64,000 nucleotides of DNA, taken from assembly GCA_963710865.1 (NCBI GenBank), contig CAVQBR010000002.1, forward strand, positions 1,612,001-1,676,000, given 5' to 3'. The position numbers and the translations under genes are program-made. This stretch comes from PRDV01 sp963710865 (GTDB lineage Bacteria > Babelota > Babeliae > Babelales > Babelaceae). The notes below the pieces were generated by a model. That model did not search any database and was not told the origin of the DNA. It saw only the letters and a list, made by a program, of their open reading frames with translations. This document shows, piece after piece, positions 33,989 through 43,072 of this stretch; the first letter of the stretch is position 1; the number at the start of each line of letters is the position of its first letter.

Positions 33989-36280
33989 CTAAGTGTGCGA
34001 TGCGCTCCTTTCCTGAGATTGTTGTACCAATGCTTTGATAACTTCACCGGTTAATACACCGCCGTTTTCAAGTTCAGCAGCAATGATTGAAAGTTCTTCC
34101 TTGTGCTGCCCAAGCAGTTTAGCAGTTTCCTTTTCAAACTGTTCAAGATCTTGTTTCGCTTGAGATTGTTCTTTCCTCAGATCTTCGGGAGCAAGATCCT
34201 CCTTTTCAAGTCCTTTGAGCAGTCCCTCATTAAGATAGCGCAAAAAAGCCTTATGTCGATAGTTCTGATGGTAGCTTGAGCTGGTTCCCAGTAGAATTTT
34301 TTCTGCAACGGCGCCTGCAAGGCGAACTTTACACGCAAGTATCGGATCACTTGCTAATGCTATAGATTCTGATTTATGGGAGGTTATTATATGCCCATAC
34401 GTTACTTTCTTTTTAGCGTGCACCTCATTCAATTTTGCATCAAAGAACCGGGTCTCCACAATTTTTGACCATCGTCCACGAATCGTGGCAAGTTCGAGTC
34501 GCTCTTGGAGAGAATCCTCAAACAAGATATGCATGAGGGCATGTCCTGCCTGGTGAGCTGCAACTACTTTTTTCTCCGTCGGGGTGAGTTTTACTGCTCG
34601 AGCATCTTGTAAGCGATAGAGTTGCCGATAGATATGCTCTTGAAAATCTTCTTGTGCAACACTTCGGTACTGCGAAGAAGCGGTGAAGCGCGCATTTTTG
34701 AAGATATGATCCAAGTCTCCATAGGAAGCACCTTCAGTTTGACGGCTCAAGTCATCGATCGAAATACCTGTAGTATCAGGATCGAGACCATTCGTTTTGA
34801 ACATCTCAATAAAGAACTGCTTTCTCGTGTGAGCTGTCGGCAATTCAAAATGAATGACTTTGCCAAAACGCCCGGGCTTCAAGAGAGCATCATCAAGCAT
34901 ATAGGACCGATTCGTTGCAGCTAATATAATAACTGTATCGCCAATGTCATTAGAGTTAAGTGATTCTGCCATCGTTAAGAACTCATTAAGAGTCTCTCCA
35001 TGTTGACTTACTTGCAATGAATAGTTATGAAGCTCGTCAAGGAACAATATGCATGGAGCATGCTCCTTTGCTTCTCTGATGACTGTCTTAATCCCTTCGA
35101 CATTGTGCTTAATCTCACTCCATTTAATCTCTCGGAATGCAAATTTTCGAAGAATTCCCCGTTCACGTAACTCCTGATTGATGGTACCGCATAATGCCTG
35201 GGCAAGGAGAGTCTTCCCAGTTCGGGATGGTCCTTCGAGGAGAACTCCTTTTTCAAGGCCGCTATTGGTACGATCATAAATTTCAGGTTCAGTGATATAG
35301 CGTACGATGTTACGCATTTCCTCAACTTGAGTCTCAAGACCAATTATCCTTGGATCATCAAGAGTAATCTCGGCGTATCTAAATCCTGCAGAGTCCTTAT
35401 GTTCATATCCTTTGAGCTTATTCCACCAATCACGTATATACGATGTAAGGGGAGCAAAGCTTACATGTGAGAGAGCCCACCCAGAGATAATGAGATGCTC
35501 AAATTCTTTATATTCTGACTGTAAGAACTTCGAGATAACAAAGGGCTCATCAGGTTGGTCTGGACCTTTTACTCGTTTCTTATAGTAGTCTGGCTCACCC
35601 ACGAGGTCCTTAACTCGGTTAAGGAATGGCAGGTGTTTATTGAGCCATGTTTTAGGAGTCAGGAACGCGCCTATATAGCCGGCAGCAAGGAGATAGGGGA
35701 GCTTAGAAAGGAGGCCAGTAATATGATATTTGTCGTTAATTCTATCGAGTTTTCGGGCTAACAAGTTAATCTTCGTTAATCCCGCTACTTGCGCTTGCTC
35801 GCGTAATGCGCAGATCTGTTCATCATTTTCGTTGAGCATACGCTCGCACCTGCTCTTGTGCGTCCGATAGCTCGGCCCAGTTTCATCGCATACCAAAACG
35901 GGAGGTTCAAACTCAGTAAGGTTGCTAAAATTCGTCTCGAGAGCATCATGTATATGATAAATCAGTGCTCGAGTAGAGCCAACCATGGAAAGGAGAGCCA
36001 GCTCTTTTGATGGATCATCAGTACGTCGGATCTCCTTAATAGTTTTTTGAATCATATAGGCCCAATCTCGGAGTGCCTTTTTTGATAGTACGTGAATACC
36101 ATCATGCTGGACTACTTGAACAATATACTGAATAATCTGAGTTAGCTCATCAAGCTGTCTATATACATCTTGAAAACTTTCTTGACAAGAGGGCAAGTCG
36201 CTTGCCGAGTCTAGGGTATAGGTACTGCAAGCACCAGATAAGGCGACGAGTGATGCAAAGTACAGATAGTTTAATTTCAT
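33989..36280 (-). CDS. FtsH-like AAA protein with broken metalloprotease motif
   Basis: A 763-residue protein with FtsH topology: N-terminal signal or anchor (1-20), a long exported region (about 22-190, double the FtsH norm), a membrane segment (about 192-208), then a cytoplasmic AAA domain: Walker A GPSRTGKT (350-357; FtsH has GPPGTGKT), Walker B CILFLDEL (D415, E416), and SRH AATNRSYMLDDALLKPGRFG. The M41 peptidase-like part follows, but the zinc motif reads HQAGH (576-580) instead of HEAGH; the codon is CAG, so the catalytic Glu is lost. The pore-loop aromatic is also not evident. It is likely a protease-dead unfoldase or chaperone, like plant FtsHi proteins. Divergent from the thioredoxin reductase fusion. 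Confidence 0.88.
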   Translation of the reverse strand: MKLNYLYFASLVALSGACSTYTLDSASDLPSCQESFQDVYRQLDELTQIIQYIVQVVQHDGIHVLSKKALRDWAYMIQKTIKEIRRTDDPSKELALLSMVGSTRALIYHIHDALETNFSNLTEFEPPVLVCDETGPSYRTHKSRCERMLNENDEQICALREQAQVAGLTKINLLARKLDRINDKYHITGLLSKLPYLLAAGYIGAFLTPKTWLNKHLPFLNRVKDLVGEPDYYKKRVKGPDQPDEPFVISKFLQSEYKEFEHLIISGWALSHVSFAPLTSYIRDWWNKLKGYEHKDSAGFRYAEITLDDPRIIGLETQVEEMRNIVRYITEPEIYDRTNSGLEKGVLLEGPSRTGKTLLAQALCGTINQELRERGILRKFAFREIKWSEIKHNVEGIKTVIREAKEHAPCILFLDELHNYSLQVSQHGETLNEFLTMAESLNSNDIGDTVIILAATNRSYMLDDALLKPGRFGKVIHFELPTAHTRKQFFIEMFKTNGLDPDTTGISIDDLSRQTEGASYGDLDHIFKNARFTASSQYRSVAQEDFQEHIYRQLYRLQDARAVKLTPTEKKVVAAHQAGHALMHILFEDSLQERLELATIRGRWSKIVETRFFDAKLNEVHAKKKVTYGHIITSHKSESIALASDPILACKVRLAGAVAEKILLGTSSSYHQNYRHKAFLRYLNEGLLKGLEKEDLAPEDLRKEQSQAKQDLEQFEKETAKLLGQHKEELSIIAAELENGGVLTGEVIKALVQQSQERSASHT

Positions 36281-36306
36281 AATTCTTGTTACCTTTCACA
36301 GGTCTA

Positions 36307-36316
36307 TAGTATACTA
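36307..36316. promoter_or_regulatory. Palindromic shared -10 between divergent genes
   Basis: TAGTATACTA lies between the FtsH-like gene (start 36280, minus) and the reductase fusion (36404, plus). It contains TATACT on both strands, the same arrangement as at 32767. Confidence 0.45.
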
Positions 36317-36403
36317 CTTTCTACTATGATATAACTTTTATTCTATGATAACAGCATTCTTTGTCAAAAGGCCCTCTAAAAGGGTTGCAATCAGAGGAAC
36401 TAC

Positions 36404-37852
36404 ATGTGGAAGTATAGCAAACGTGCAATCGCCTTACTCTTAGCTACCGTCGCTGCCTTTCTTCTTTGGCACAGGCAAAGTCCGACGACACTCCTAATAG
36501 ACAGCAAAAAAGCTCTTCTTTCAAAAAACATAGTTCCGCTTGCCGTTATTGGTTCAGGACCTGCAGGCTTAAGTGCCGCTCTCTACGGAGCTCGAGCAGG
36601 AGTTCATACAGTCGTATTTGAAGGTAAAACTCCCGGAGGACAATTAACTACGACTACCTATGTAGAGAACTGGCCTGGAACCCCAAAAATGCTTGGCTCG
36701 CAACTGATCGCTCAAAACAAAAAACAAGCTGAAACATTCGGTGCACTCCTCGTACCTGATAGCATTACATCGGTCGACTTTTCATCCTGGCCTTATACCT
36801 TAAAAACGGAGGAGGGTCATGAAGTCCATGCTCTTGCTGTCATTCTCGCAACAGGAGCTAATCCACGACTTTTAAGTGATACGCGTCCTGTAAAGGGTGA
36901 AAAGGAATACTTCGGTTATGGGGTTACAACTTGTGCCATTTGTGATGCACCATTTTATAAAGGTAAAAAGGTCATTGTAGTCGGTGGGGGAGATTCTGCT
37001 ATCGAAGAAGCAACTTTGCTAACTTCTTACGCTCAGTCGGTCATACTCCTTGTCCGCGGAGAAAAAATGCGCGCAGCACAGTCGATGCAAGCCCGCTTAA
37101 AAGACTCACCAAAAATTACCGTTCGGTATACTACCGAAATCACCGAGATTCAAGGAGATGGCACAAAAGTAACTGGTGTCAAACTTCTCAATACAAAGAC
37201 GAAAGCCACTGAAGAACTTCCTATCGATGGAGTGTTCTTAGCAATTGGTCATAAGCCAAATACTGCTATCGTTGCACCTTACCTCTCACTAGATCCTGAA
37301 GGCTATATCATACTACCAACTCGCAGTCAAAAAACATCTCTTCCTGGTGTGTTCGCTGCAGGTGATGTATCTGATCACACCTACCGCCAAGCAGGAGTCG
37401 CCGCCGGTGATGGCATAAAAGCTGCACTCGATGCACTCGCGTTCCTGCAAGAACATGGCTACAATGAGAACTTTGCAAAAGAGCTTGAGAAAAACTATTT
37501 TGAACCGCAACCGGAAACTCCCCTCACACTTACGAAACTCAATTCGGTAAAAGAGTTTGAAAAGCTCTCAAAGGCGCATGAGTTTCTTGTTGTTGAAGTG
37601 GGTGCTGACTATTGTGCCAGCTGTAAGGCGCTTGTTCCTATAGTACAATCAGTAGCTGCACGAATTGAGAAAGCTCATTTTGCACAGATTGATATAGGAG
37701 CCGATCCAAAAGATCTTATTGCTCGTTTTGAGCTCAAGGCTATTCCAGCCATACTCATATTTAAAAAAGGCAAGCTGATTGCCCGGTATGATCAACAGAT
37801 CTTTACTAAACGAGAGTTGTTTTCGATTATCAATCAATTGGTAACTAGCTGA
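36404..37852 (+). CDS. Membrane-anchored thioredoxin reductase-thioredoxin fusion
   Basis: A 482-residue protein with an N-terminal membrane helix (about 7-22), a thioredoxin reductase (45-345; FAD motif VIGSGPAG, redox CAIC at 177-180, NADPH motif GGGDSAIEEA) and a C-terminal thioredoxin domain (about 378-482) with active site YCASC (C404, C407; usual WCGPC). Electrons flow NADPH to FAD to CxxC to the attached thioredoxin. Fused enzymes exist in plant plastids (NTRC) and Mycobacterium leprae, but the anchor is unusual. Which side the catalytic part faces is unclear; NADPH need argues for the cytoplasm. The 3' third is duplicated as a pseudogene at 42101. Confidence 0.93.
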   Translation: MWKYSKRAIALLLATVAAFLLWHRQSPTTLLIDSKKALLSKNIVPLAVIGSGPAGLSAALYGARAGVHTVVFEGKTPGGQLTTTTYVENWPGTPKMLGSQLIAQNKKQAETFGALLVPDSITSVDFSSWPYTLKTEEGHEVHALAVILATGANPRLLSDTRPVKGEKEYFGYGVTTCAICDAPFYKGKKVIVVGGGDSAIEEATLLTSYAQSVILLVRGEKMRAAQSMQARLKDSPKITVRYTTEITEIQGDGTKVTGVKLLNTKTKATEELPIDGVFLAIGHKPNTAIVAPYLSLDPEGYIILPTRSQKTSLPGVFAAGDVSDHTYRQAGVAAGDGIKAALDALAFLQEHGYNENFAKELEKNYFEPQPETPLTLTKLNSVKEFEKLSKAHEFLVVEVGADYCASCKALVPIVQSVAARIEKAHFAQIDIGADPKDLIARFELKAIPAILIFKKGKLIARYDQQIFTKRELFSIINQLVTS

Positions 37853-38129
37853 ATAACTTAGATGCTTATCCCACTCGGTCAAAGTGCTAGTTTGCTTTGT
37901 ACCATGTTCAAAAGCTCTACGAGTCGCACTAATCGGGAATCATTCTTTCGACAATAGATAAATACCGCTTGCTACCGTATTGTAAGTCTTAAGGAGCATT
38001 CGCCTGAAGCTGCTCTACCGTTCCAAGAGATTGAAGCAAAGCCCTTGTACCAAGGTGAAGCGTTTTTACGAGTGGTCAAATACCATTTGATGATGGAAAG
38101 TTTGATCAAATTCAATGCCATCGCATTTT

Positions 38130-40658
38130 TCATTCATCAAAGATTAACATATTCATAGGGTCACATTCTTGTTCGGTTATGCGTCGTTTCGACTCATTCT
38201 CATCAAGTTCAGCAACTTCTAATGTGCGTGCACCTTGTTTTTCAGTGTTTGTAGTGTTTGCCTCCACTAAGGGAGCTGCGAGCACAGGTTTTCTTGCTTT
38301 ATGAGCGTGTTCTTGAAGTAATTGAATAAGCTGAGGTTGCCATGCCAGATCCAGTGGAGTTTTTCCTTCATGGTTAACTGCATTGACATTGGCTCCCGCC
38401 TCTAAGAGCAATGAAGCACTAACAATGTCATCCACTACTGCTGCCCCGTGCAATGGCGTAACTCCTTGCTTATCGATCACTTTCGCATCGGCTCCAGCCA
38501 TTAAAAGTGACCTAACAACGTTTTCCCGCTCAAAATGCTTAAAAAAATCATACTGAAATGCGCAGTGCAGCGGCGTTTTTCCTTCATGATTGACTGCATG
38601 CACATTAGCATCTGCGCTTAAAAGCAGTGAAACAATAGAAGGTCCATGGCTGTGTGATGCCTGATGCAATGGCGTAACTCCTTGGTTATCAACTGCATTG
38701 ACATTAGCTCCCGCCTCTAAAAGCAACCTAATAACGTCTTCCCGATTGGAGGGTTCAAAAGCAATCTCGAATGCGCAGTGCAGCGGCGTTTTTCCTTCAT
38801 GATTAACTGCATTGACATTGGCTTCCTCGTTTAAAAGCAGCGAAACAATAGAAGGTTCATCACTGCGTGATGCCAGATGCAATGGTGTAACTCCTTGACT
38901 ATCAACTGCTTTCACATCAGCTCCTGCCATTAAAAGCAGGGAAACAACTCCTGCGGTATCAACCTCATCCGCTAAGTGCAATCCATTGATAGCTTTAGAA
39001 GATTTGCCACACTTAGCTGCCAAATGAAGTGCGGTTACTCCATTATCTTTCTTCGCATTTGGATTCGCTCCTCTCTGAAGAACTAATTGTGCCAAACCAT
39101 AAAAGCCCACCTCTGCAGCTCTATGCAGCACGTTGCATCCATCGCCAAACTGATCAAAGGTATAGTGATCAACTTCGCCTTGGTCTAAAAGCCATTGGAT
39201 CCCATTTATAATACACTTGCACTCCTTACATTCCCCGCCCCTTCCGTCTCTAAAGAAACATCTCGACAGATGCCTACCATTGTGATGCAGTACGCCAGCT
39301 CGATAAGCAAAATGCTCAAGAAAAGCAGCTATACTTGCTTTTTTCAATACTTTTCTCTTTCGTAGTACTTTTTCCGCAGGATTAGAATCATCGCCCTGAA
39401 ATGCATTACATAATTCGCACCAGCCATTGCCGTCATCTAAGGATGCAGCAGCTCCTAAATCAGCTCCGGCTAAAAAGAGCAACTTTAGGAGTTGGGAATT
39501 GTCAAATTCATCCCGGAAATAATTACATGCCCCAATAATCAATTTTCCGCCATCCTCATCGGTCAAAGGAGCTGCCTTTAATAACAACCGCATTATGTCC
39601 GTGAGATTGAAATGATTAGCTATCTGTAAAGGAGTTCTTGGATAATTCCACTCATCTTGAACAAAATCGAAATAACCGTCTTTTGCTTCCGTCTCGGTCT
39701 CCGTATGAATATCTGCACCTGCAAATAGCAATCTCTCTGTAGCAAATACATTGCCTCTGCGAATTGCTCTATGAAGAATGCAAGATTTGTTTACCTTCTC
39801 TATTAATTTTCTTACAAATGTAACACCTTCAATACCATTATCTGCAAATAATGCCTTGACTTCTTCTTCCGTTAAAGGCTGAGCTTTCGTACTCGTTAGA
39901 GCTGGCTCTTTTTCTAAGCTGTTTATTGCCGCATGCACTGCATCGACAATGAGCATACAGATGATTTCATCTTCTATATTCCGTGGTACTACCGCAGTCC
40001 AAGCATTTTTCTCTAAGAGTGCTACTTTTATTTGAGCAGCTGTCACAAGGGGAGTTCTGCTTTCAAGTAATTCCAGGATTTTTTCGCAGGGAGTCTTCTT
40101 CTTTGTATCCACCGCTGGTGGCTGTAAATCACAGAGTTTTTTTGCCAACTTTAAAGGGGAGTCTCCATTGCGGTCAAGCGCTAGAGGATCGGCTCCTTGG
40201 CTGAGTAGTTCTCTTACTACATCCTTATTATTTTTCTCCGCGCCTATCGCCAGATGCAAAGGGGTTCTAACGTCATTTGTAACAGCCTTAACATCAGCAT
40301 CTGCACTTAAAAGCTGCCTAACTAGTTCAATCTGGCCACAGCTAGCAGCATAATGCAGTGCAGTCCATCCATTGCCAGCAGTCGTATTTAAGCCTACCTC
40401 TGGACTCTCAGTTTTACCTTTGCTCTCTGGATCTGCCGCTAACAATGCGCCCGCATCTTCAGGATTACGTCTACTAGAAGCTTGGTAGAGGAGCGTCTGT
40501 CCTAAATGATCATTAGGCAAAGTTTCTGCGCCAAGGCCAAACACTCCTGAATCCATATTTTGCCATAAATCGAAATCTTCAGATGCCATCCGTGCCTGCT
40601 GCATTGCGTAAACCGGCACTGAACTTAGTAATCCAGCAAGCAGCAAAGTACTGGCCAT
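38130..40658 (-). CDS. Large secreted ankyrin-repeat protein with NLS-like tail
   Basis: An 842-residue protein with a signal peptide (MASTLLLAGLLSSVPVYAMQ). Ankyrin repeats form an N-terminal block (about 90-180) and a C-terminal block (about 485-770), separated by a helical region without repeats (about 185-470; includes MLIVDAVHAAI and LTEEEVKALF) that is shared with the 1699-residue protein. The tail KQGARTLEVAELDENESKRRI is also shared with that protein and contains SKRR. AAAGGA lies 6 nt before the ATG. A third, dead copy lies directly upstream at 40858. Probable host-interacting protein by architecture. Confidence 0.9.
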   Translation of the reverse strand: MASTLLLAGLLSSVPVYAMQQARMASEDFDLWQNMDSGVFGLGAETLPNDHLGQTLLYQASSRRNPEDAGALLAADPESKGKTESPEVGLNTTAGNGWTALHYAASCGQIELVRQLLSADADVKAVTNDVRTPLHLAIGAEKNNKDVVRELLSQGADPLALDRNGDSPLKLAKKLCDLQPPAVDTKKKTPCEKILELLESRTPLVTAAQIKVALLEKNAWTAVVPRNIEDEIICMLIVDAVHAAINSLEKEPALTSTKAQPLTEEEVKALFADNGIEGVTFVRKLIEKVNKSCILHRAIRRGNVFATERLLFAGADIHTETETEAKDGYFDFVQDEWNYPRTPLQIANHFNLTDIMRLLLKAAPLTDEDGGKLIIGACNYFRDEFDNSQLLKLLFLAGADLGAAASLDDGNGWCELCNAFQGDDSNPAEKVLRKRKVLKKASIAAFLEHFAYRAGVLHHNGRHLSRCFFRDGRGGECKECKCIINGIQWLLDQGEVDHYTFDQFGDGCNVLHRAAEVGFYGLAQLVLQRGANPNAKKDNGVTALHLAAKCGKSSKAINGLHLADEVDTAGVVSLLLMAGADVKAVDSQGVTPLHLASRSDEPSIVSLLLNEEANVNAVNHEGKTPLHCAFEIAFEPSNREDVIRLLLEAGANVNAVDNQGVTPLHQASHSHGPSIVSLLLSADANVHAVNHEGKTPLHCAFQYDFFKHFERENVVRSLLMAGADAKVIDKQGVTPLHGAAVVDDIVSASLLLEAGANVNAVNHEGKTPLDLAWQPQLIQLLQEHAHKARKPVLAAPLVEANTTNTEKQGARTLEVAELDENESKRRITEQECDPMNMLIFDE

Positions 40659-40857
40659 AATTTTCCTTTTGATTTAGATAGGGTTATATGATTGACTAAG
40701 TTTCTCCTCTCATCATTATACAAATACTTAAAAAAGTAAAATTAATTTTTCCAGATTTCATTAATTATTTCTCACTTAAGATCCACAACCAGCACTTGAT
40801 GAGATTACTTACATCTTGTTACCATGTAAGTCTTACCTGAGCATTGTTCTGCATAGA

Positions 40858-41160
40858 CCTCTTCTTCCGTTAAAAGAAGAGCTTTGTCATCCACCAGTGC
40901 TCTGCTTATAATTGCCTCTTTAACTGCATCAATAATGAGCATACAGGTGATTGCATTTACAAGATTTTTCACAGCCCCAGTGCTTATTAACCAAAGGTAC
41001 TTCTTTAAATCGAGTAGGATTATTTATGGTTTTCAAGTAATTCAAGAATCTGTATGAAGGGAGCTCTCTCCATTGTACCTAACATGGAGGTGGGAAGAAC
41101 ATACTATTTTTTGTGAAATTGATTCTTAAGCGTTAGAGGGACTCATTGCTCTGTGTGCGT
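40858..41160 (-). pseudogene. Relic of a third copy of the large ankyrin gene
   Basis: The stretch matches the repeat-free middle region of the 842- and 1699-residue ankyrin genes at DNA level, with many small changes: for example CTTCTTCCGTTAAA, AATGAGCATACAGGTGATT and TTTTCAAGTAATTC have counterparts near 39860, 39945 and 40060. All frames are interrupted. It lies in the 727-base gap upstream of the intact copy; the rest of that gap holds only the hairpin at 41304. Confidence 0.7.
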
Positions 41161-41303
41161 TTTTTTTAACATGGCAGAATGGATTTGTATCCTAGTGAGA
41201 GAGTTCAAGCTTAAGCTCTGCTTACAAATGAGACGTCATAGAAGGGTGCCTATAAGGCAAAATTGACAACCTTACCAAATTTTTCAAACCTTTTAATCTA
41301 CAC

Positions 41304-41341
41304 CTACACTCCCACTCGGGTAAGTGGGAGCGTAGTTTTTT
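41304..41341 (+). terminator. Terminator-like hairpin, T-run on plus strand
   Basis: CTACACTCCCACT pairs with AGTGGGAGCGTAG (one mismatch), followed by TTTTTT on the plus strand. It lies 45 nt beyond the 3' end of the PQQ pseudogene; a hairpin at the same relative place, with a different stem sequence, follows the intact PQQ gene. Confidence 0.55.
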
Positions 41342-41385
41342 CAATCGTGCAATTAAATAGGTTTATAAAAGCGAACTTCTATTTC

Positions 41386-42102
41386 CTATTTCATTATTCT
41401 AAAAGCAGCAACGCCAGATGATCCTACTACCGAAGGCGTTACGTTATTAAGATTTCCCCCAAGCGACCAATAGATCGTATCTTTGTAGGTAGTAGTACCA
41501 CCAGCAGTTTCATTACCACTAGGCAATGTCGAAATAGCATTATCATATTCAAACAATATCTTGCCTGTTTTTGCATCAAAAGCGCGTGATTTAGCACCAA
41601 CGAGAGCTCCCGTCCCAGGAGGATTTCTTTCACCTGCGGTATTCTGATAGAGCACTCCATTGGCAAGTGTCAAAGCATTAAACGTACCTCCATTTATGTC
41701 TCGCCGCCATAAGATAGCACCATCGCATACTCGAATAGCGATAACGGCAGTCGCAGGAACTGAAACACTGCCGGTTAAAGGGAAGCCGGTTTGACTATAA
41801 ATCGCGGAACAGTATATAGTCTCTCCATCTGTACATGCAAAGCCTTGGAGTCCGCCAAAAATGCTTTCTGTAGGATTAGGGCTGGTGAGCACAGTCTGCC
41901 AGATCAATGTTCCAAGAGCACGGTCCAATGCATATAATTTACCCTCTTTTGTTCCAACGAGAACTGCTTTTCTATCTTTTATTGTAACGAAAGAGGACCG
42001 CAGGAGGCATCCCAATCTTTGGTCAGTCCAACATCGTCTGAGGTAAACTGATGGAACCATACCAGCTCCCCTTGAGGATTAGTTGTACGATAATTCAAGG
42101 CA
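41386..42102 (-). pseudogene. Truncated, frameshifted copy of the PQQ-type propeller gene
   Basis: This covers the C-terminal 40 percent of the intact gene at 43073 with high identity (for example GTKEGKLYALDRALGTLIW versus GTKEGNLYALDRALGTLIW). A one-base deletion near 41993 shifts the frame after DWDASCGP, and the 5' part is missing. At 42101-42103 the similarity stops abruptly and a copy of the reductase-fusion 3' end begins in the opposite orientation. Confidence 0.85.
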
Positions 42103-42630
42103 TACTACCAACTAGCAGTTCAAAGAACATCTCTTCCTGGCGTGTTCGCTGCAGGTGATGTCTGGTCACACCTACGCCAAGCGTGAGTAGCAGCTAATGA
42201 TGGCATAAGAGCTGCACTCGATGCACTGGCATTTCTGCAAGGATGAGAACTTTGCAAAAGAACTTGAGAAAAACTATTTTGAACCGCAACCGAAACTCCC
42301 CTCACGCTTACGAAGCTCAATTCGGTAAAAGAGTTTGAAAAGCTCTCAAAGGCGCATGAGTTTCTTGTTGTTGAAGTGGGTGCTGACTACTGTGCAAGCT
42401 GCAAGGCGCTTGTTCCTATAGTACAATCAGTAGCTGCACGAATTGACAAGGCTCATTTTGCACAGATTGATATAGGAGCCGATCCAAAAGATCTTATCGC
42501 TCGTTTTGAGCTCAAGGCAATTCCAGCCATACTCATATTTAAAAAAGGCAAGCTGATTGCCCGCTATGATCAACAGATCTTTACTAAACGAGAGTAGATT
42601 TCGATTATCGATCAATTGGCAACTAGCTGA
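42101..42630 (+). pseudogene. Duplicated 3' end of thioredoxin reductase-thioredoxin gene
   Basis: It matches 37309-37852 almost base for base (reductase C-terminus plus the thioredoxin domain), with several small deletions around 42160-42250 and a premature TAG at 42595-42597. The thioredoxin part still has YCASC and an open frame of 73 codons but no binding site or start region of its own. Expression as a stand-alone thioredoxin is possible but unlikely. Confidence 0.85.
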
Positions 42631-43008
42631 GGCCTTGCAAGCTTCTTCTTGAACGCTGTAAGCTATTCATCGCAGCAAGAGAGCTGCTGTACTCTCCACG
42701 AGGGCATAGAAGAAATGCTTATTCTAGGCGCAGATAAAACAATTTAGAAGCAAACATCTTGCTGACAAAAAACAATGAGTGTCTTGTAAGAATATACTAC
42801 GGCAATCCAGGAGAGAAATGGTCTGAATGCTTTGATGCCATGAAACATCTGACTGAGGAGAACAATTACTTTTTTAAGGTACACCCTTAGTAGGACTGAT
42901 ATTCGTCTTACTGAGGGTGTTGAAGCTTAAGCTTTGCTTATCTGTGGATACAGCCCCTGAAAGCATGCCACGCAAAATCAAAATCCGTACCAATTTTAAA
43001 TCTATTAA
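42631..43008. other. Intergenic region with long hairpin
   Basis: No gene. CACCCTTAGTAGGAC (42882-42896) pairs with GTCTTACTGAGGGTG (42905-42919) over 15 bp with two G-T pairs. Just after it, GAAGCTTAAGCTTTGCTTA has a counterpart at 41205, which shows that the PQQ duplication also covers the downstream flank. Confidence 0.5.
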
Positions 43009-43046
43009 CCAACTCTCCCATCATTGTGGGAGAGTTGGCTTTTTTT
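43009..43046 (+). terminator. Terminator hairpin, perfect 12-bp stem
   Basis: CCAACTCTCCCA pairs with TGGGAGAGTTGG (loop TCATTG), then C and seven T's on the plus strand. It lies 27 nt past the stop of the intact minus-strand PQQ gene, so it may work in both directions or have served the dead plus-strand thioredoxin copy. Confidence 0.65.
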
Positions 43047-43072
43047 ACAATCGCAGAAAAGCTTTCGATTTT

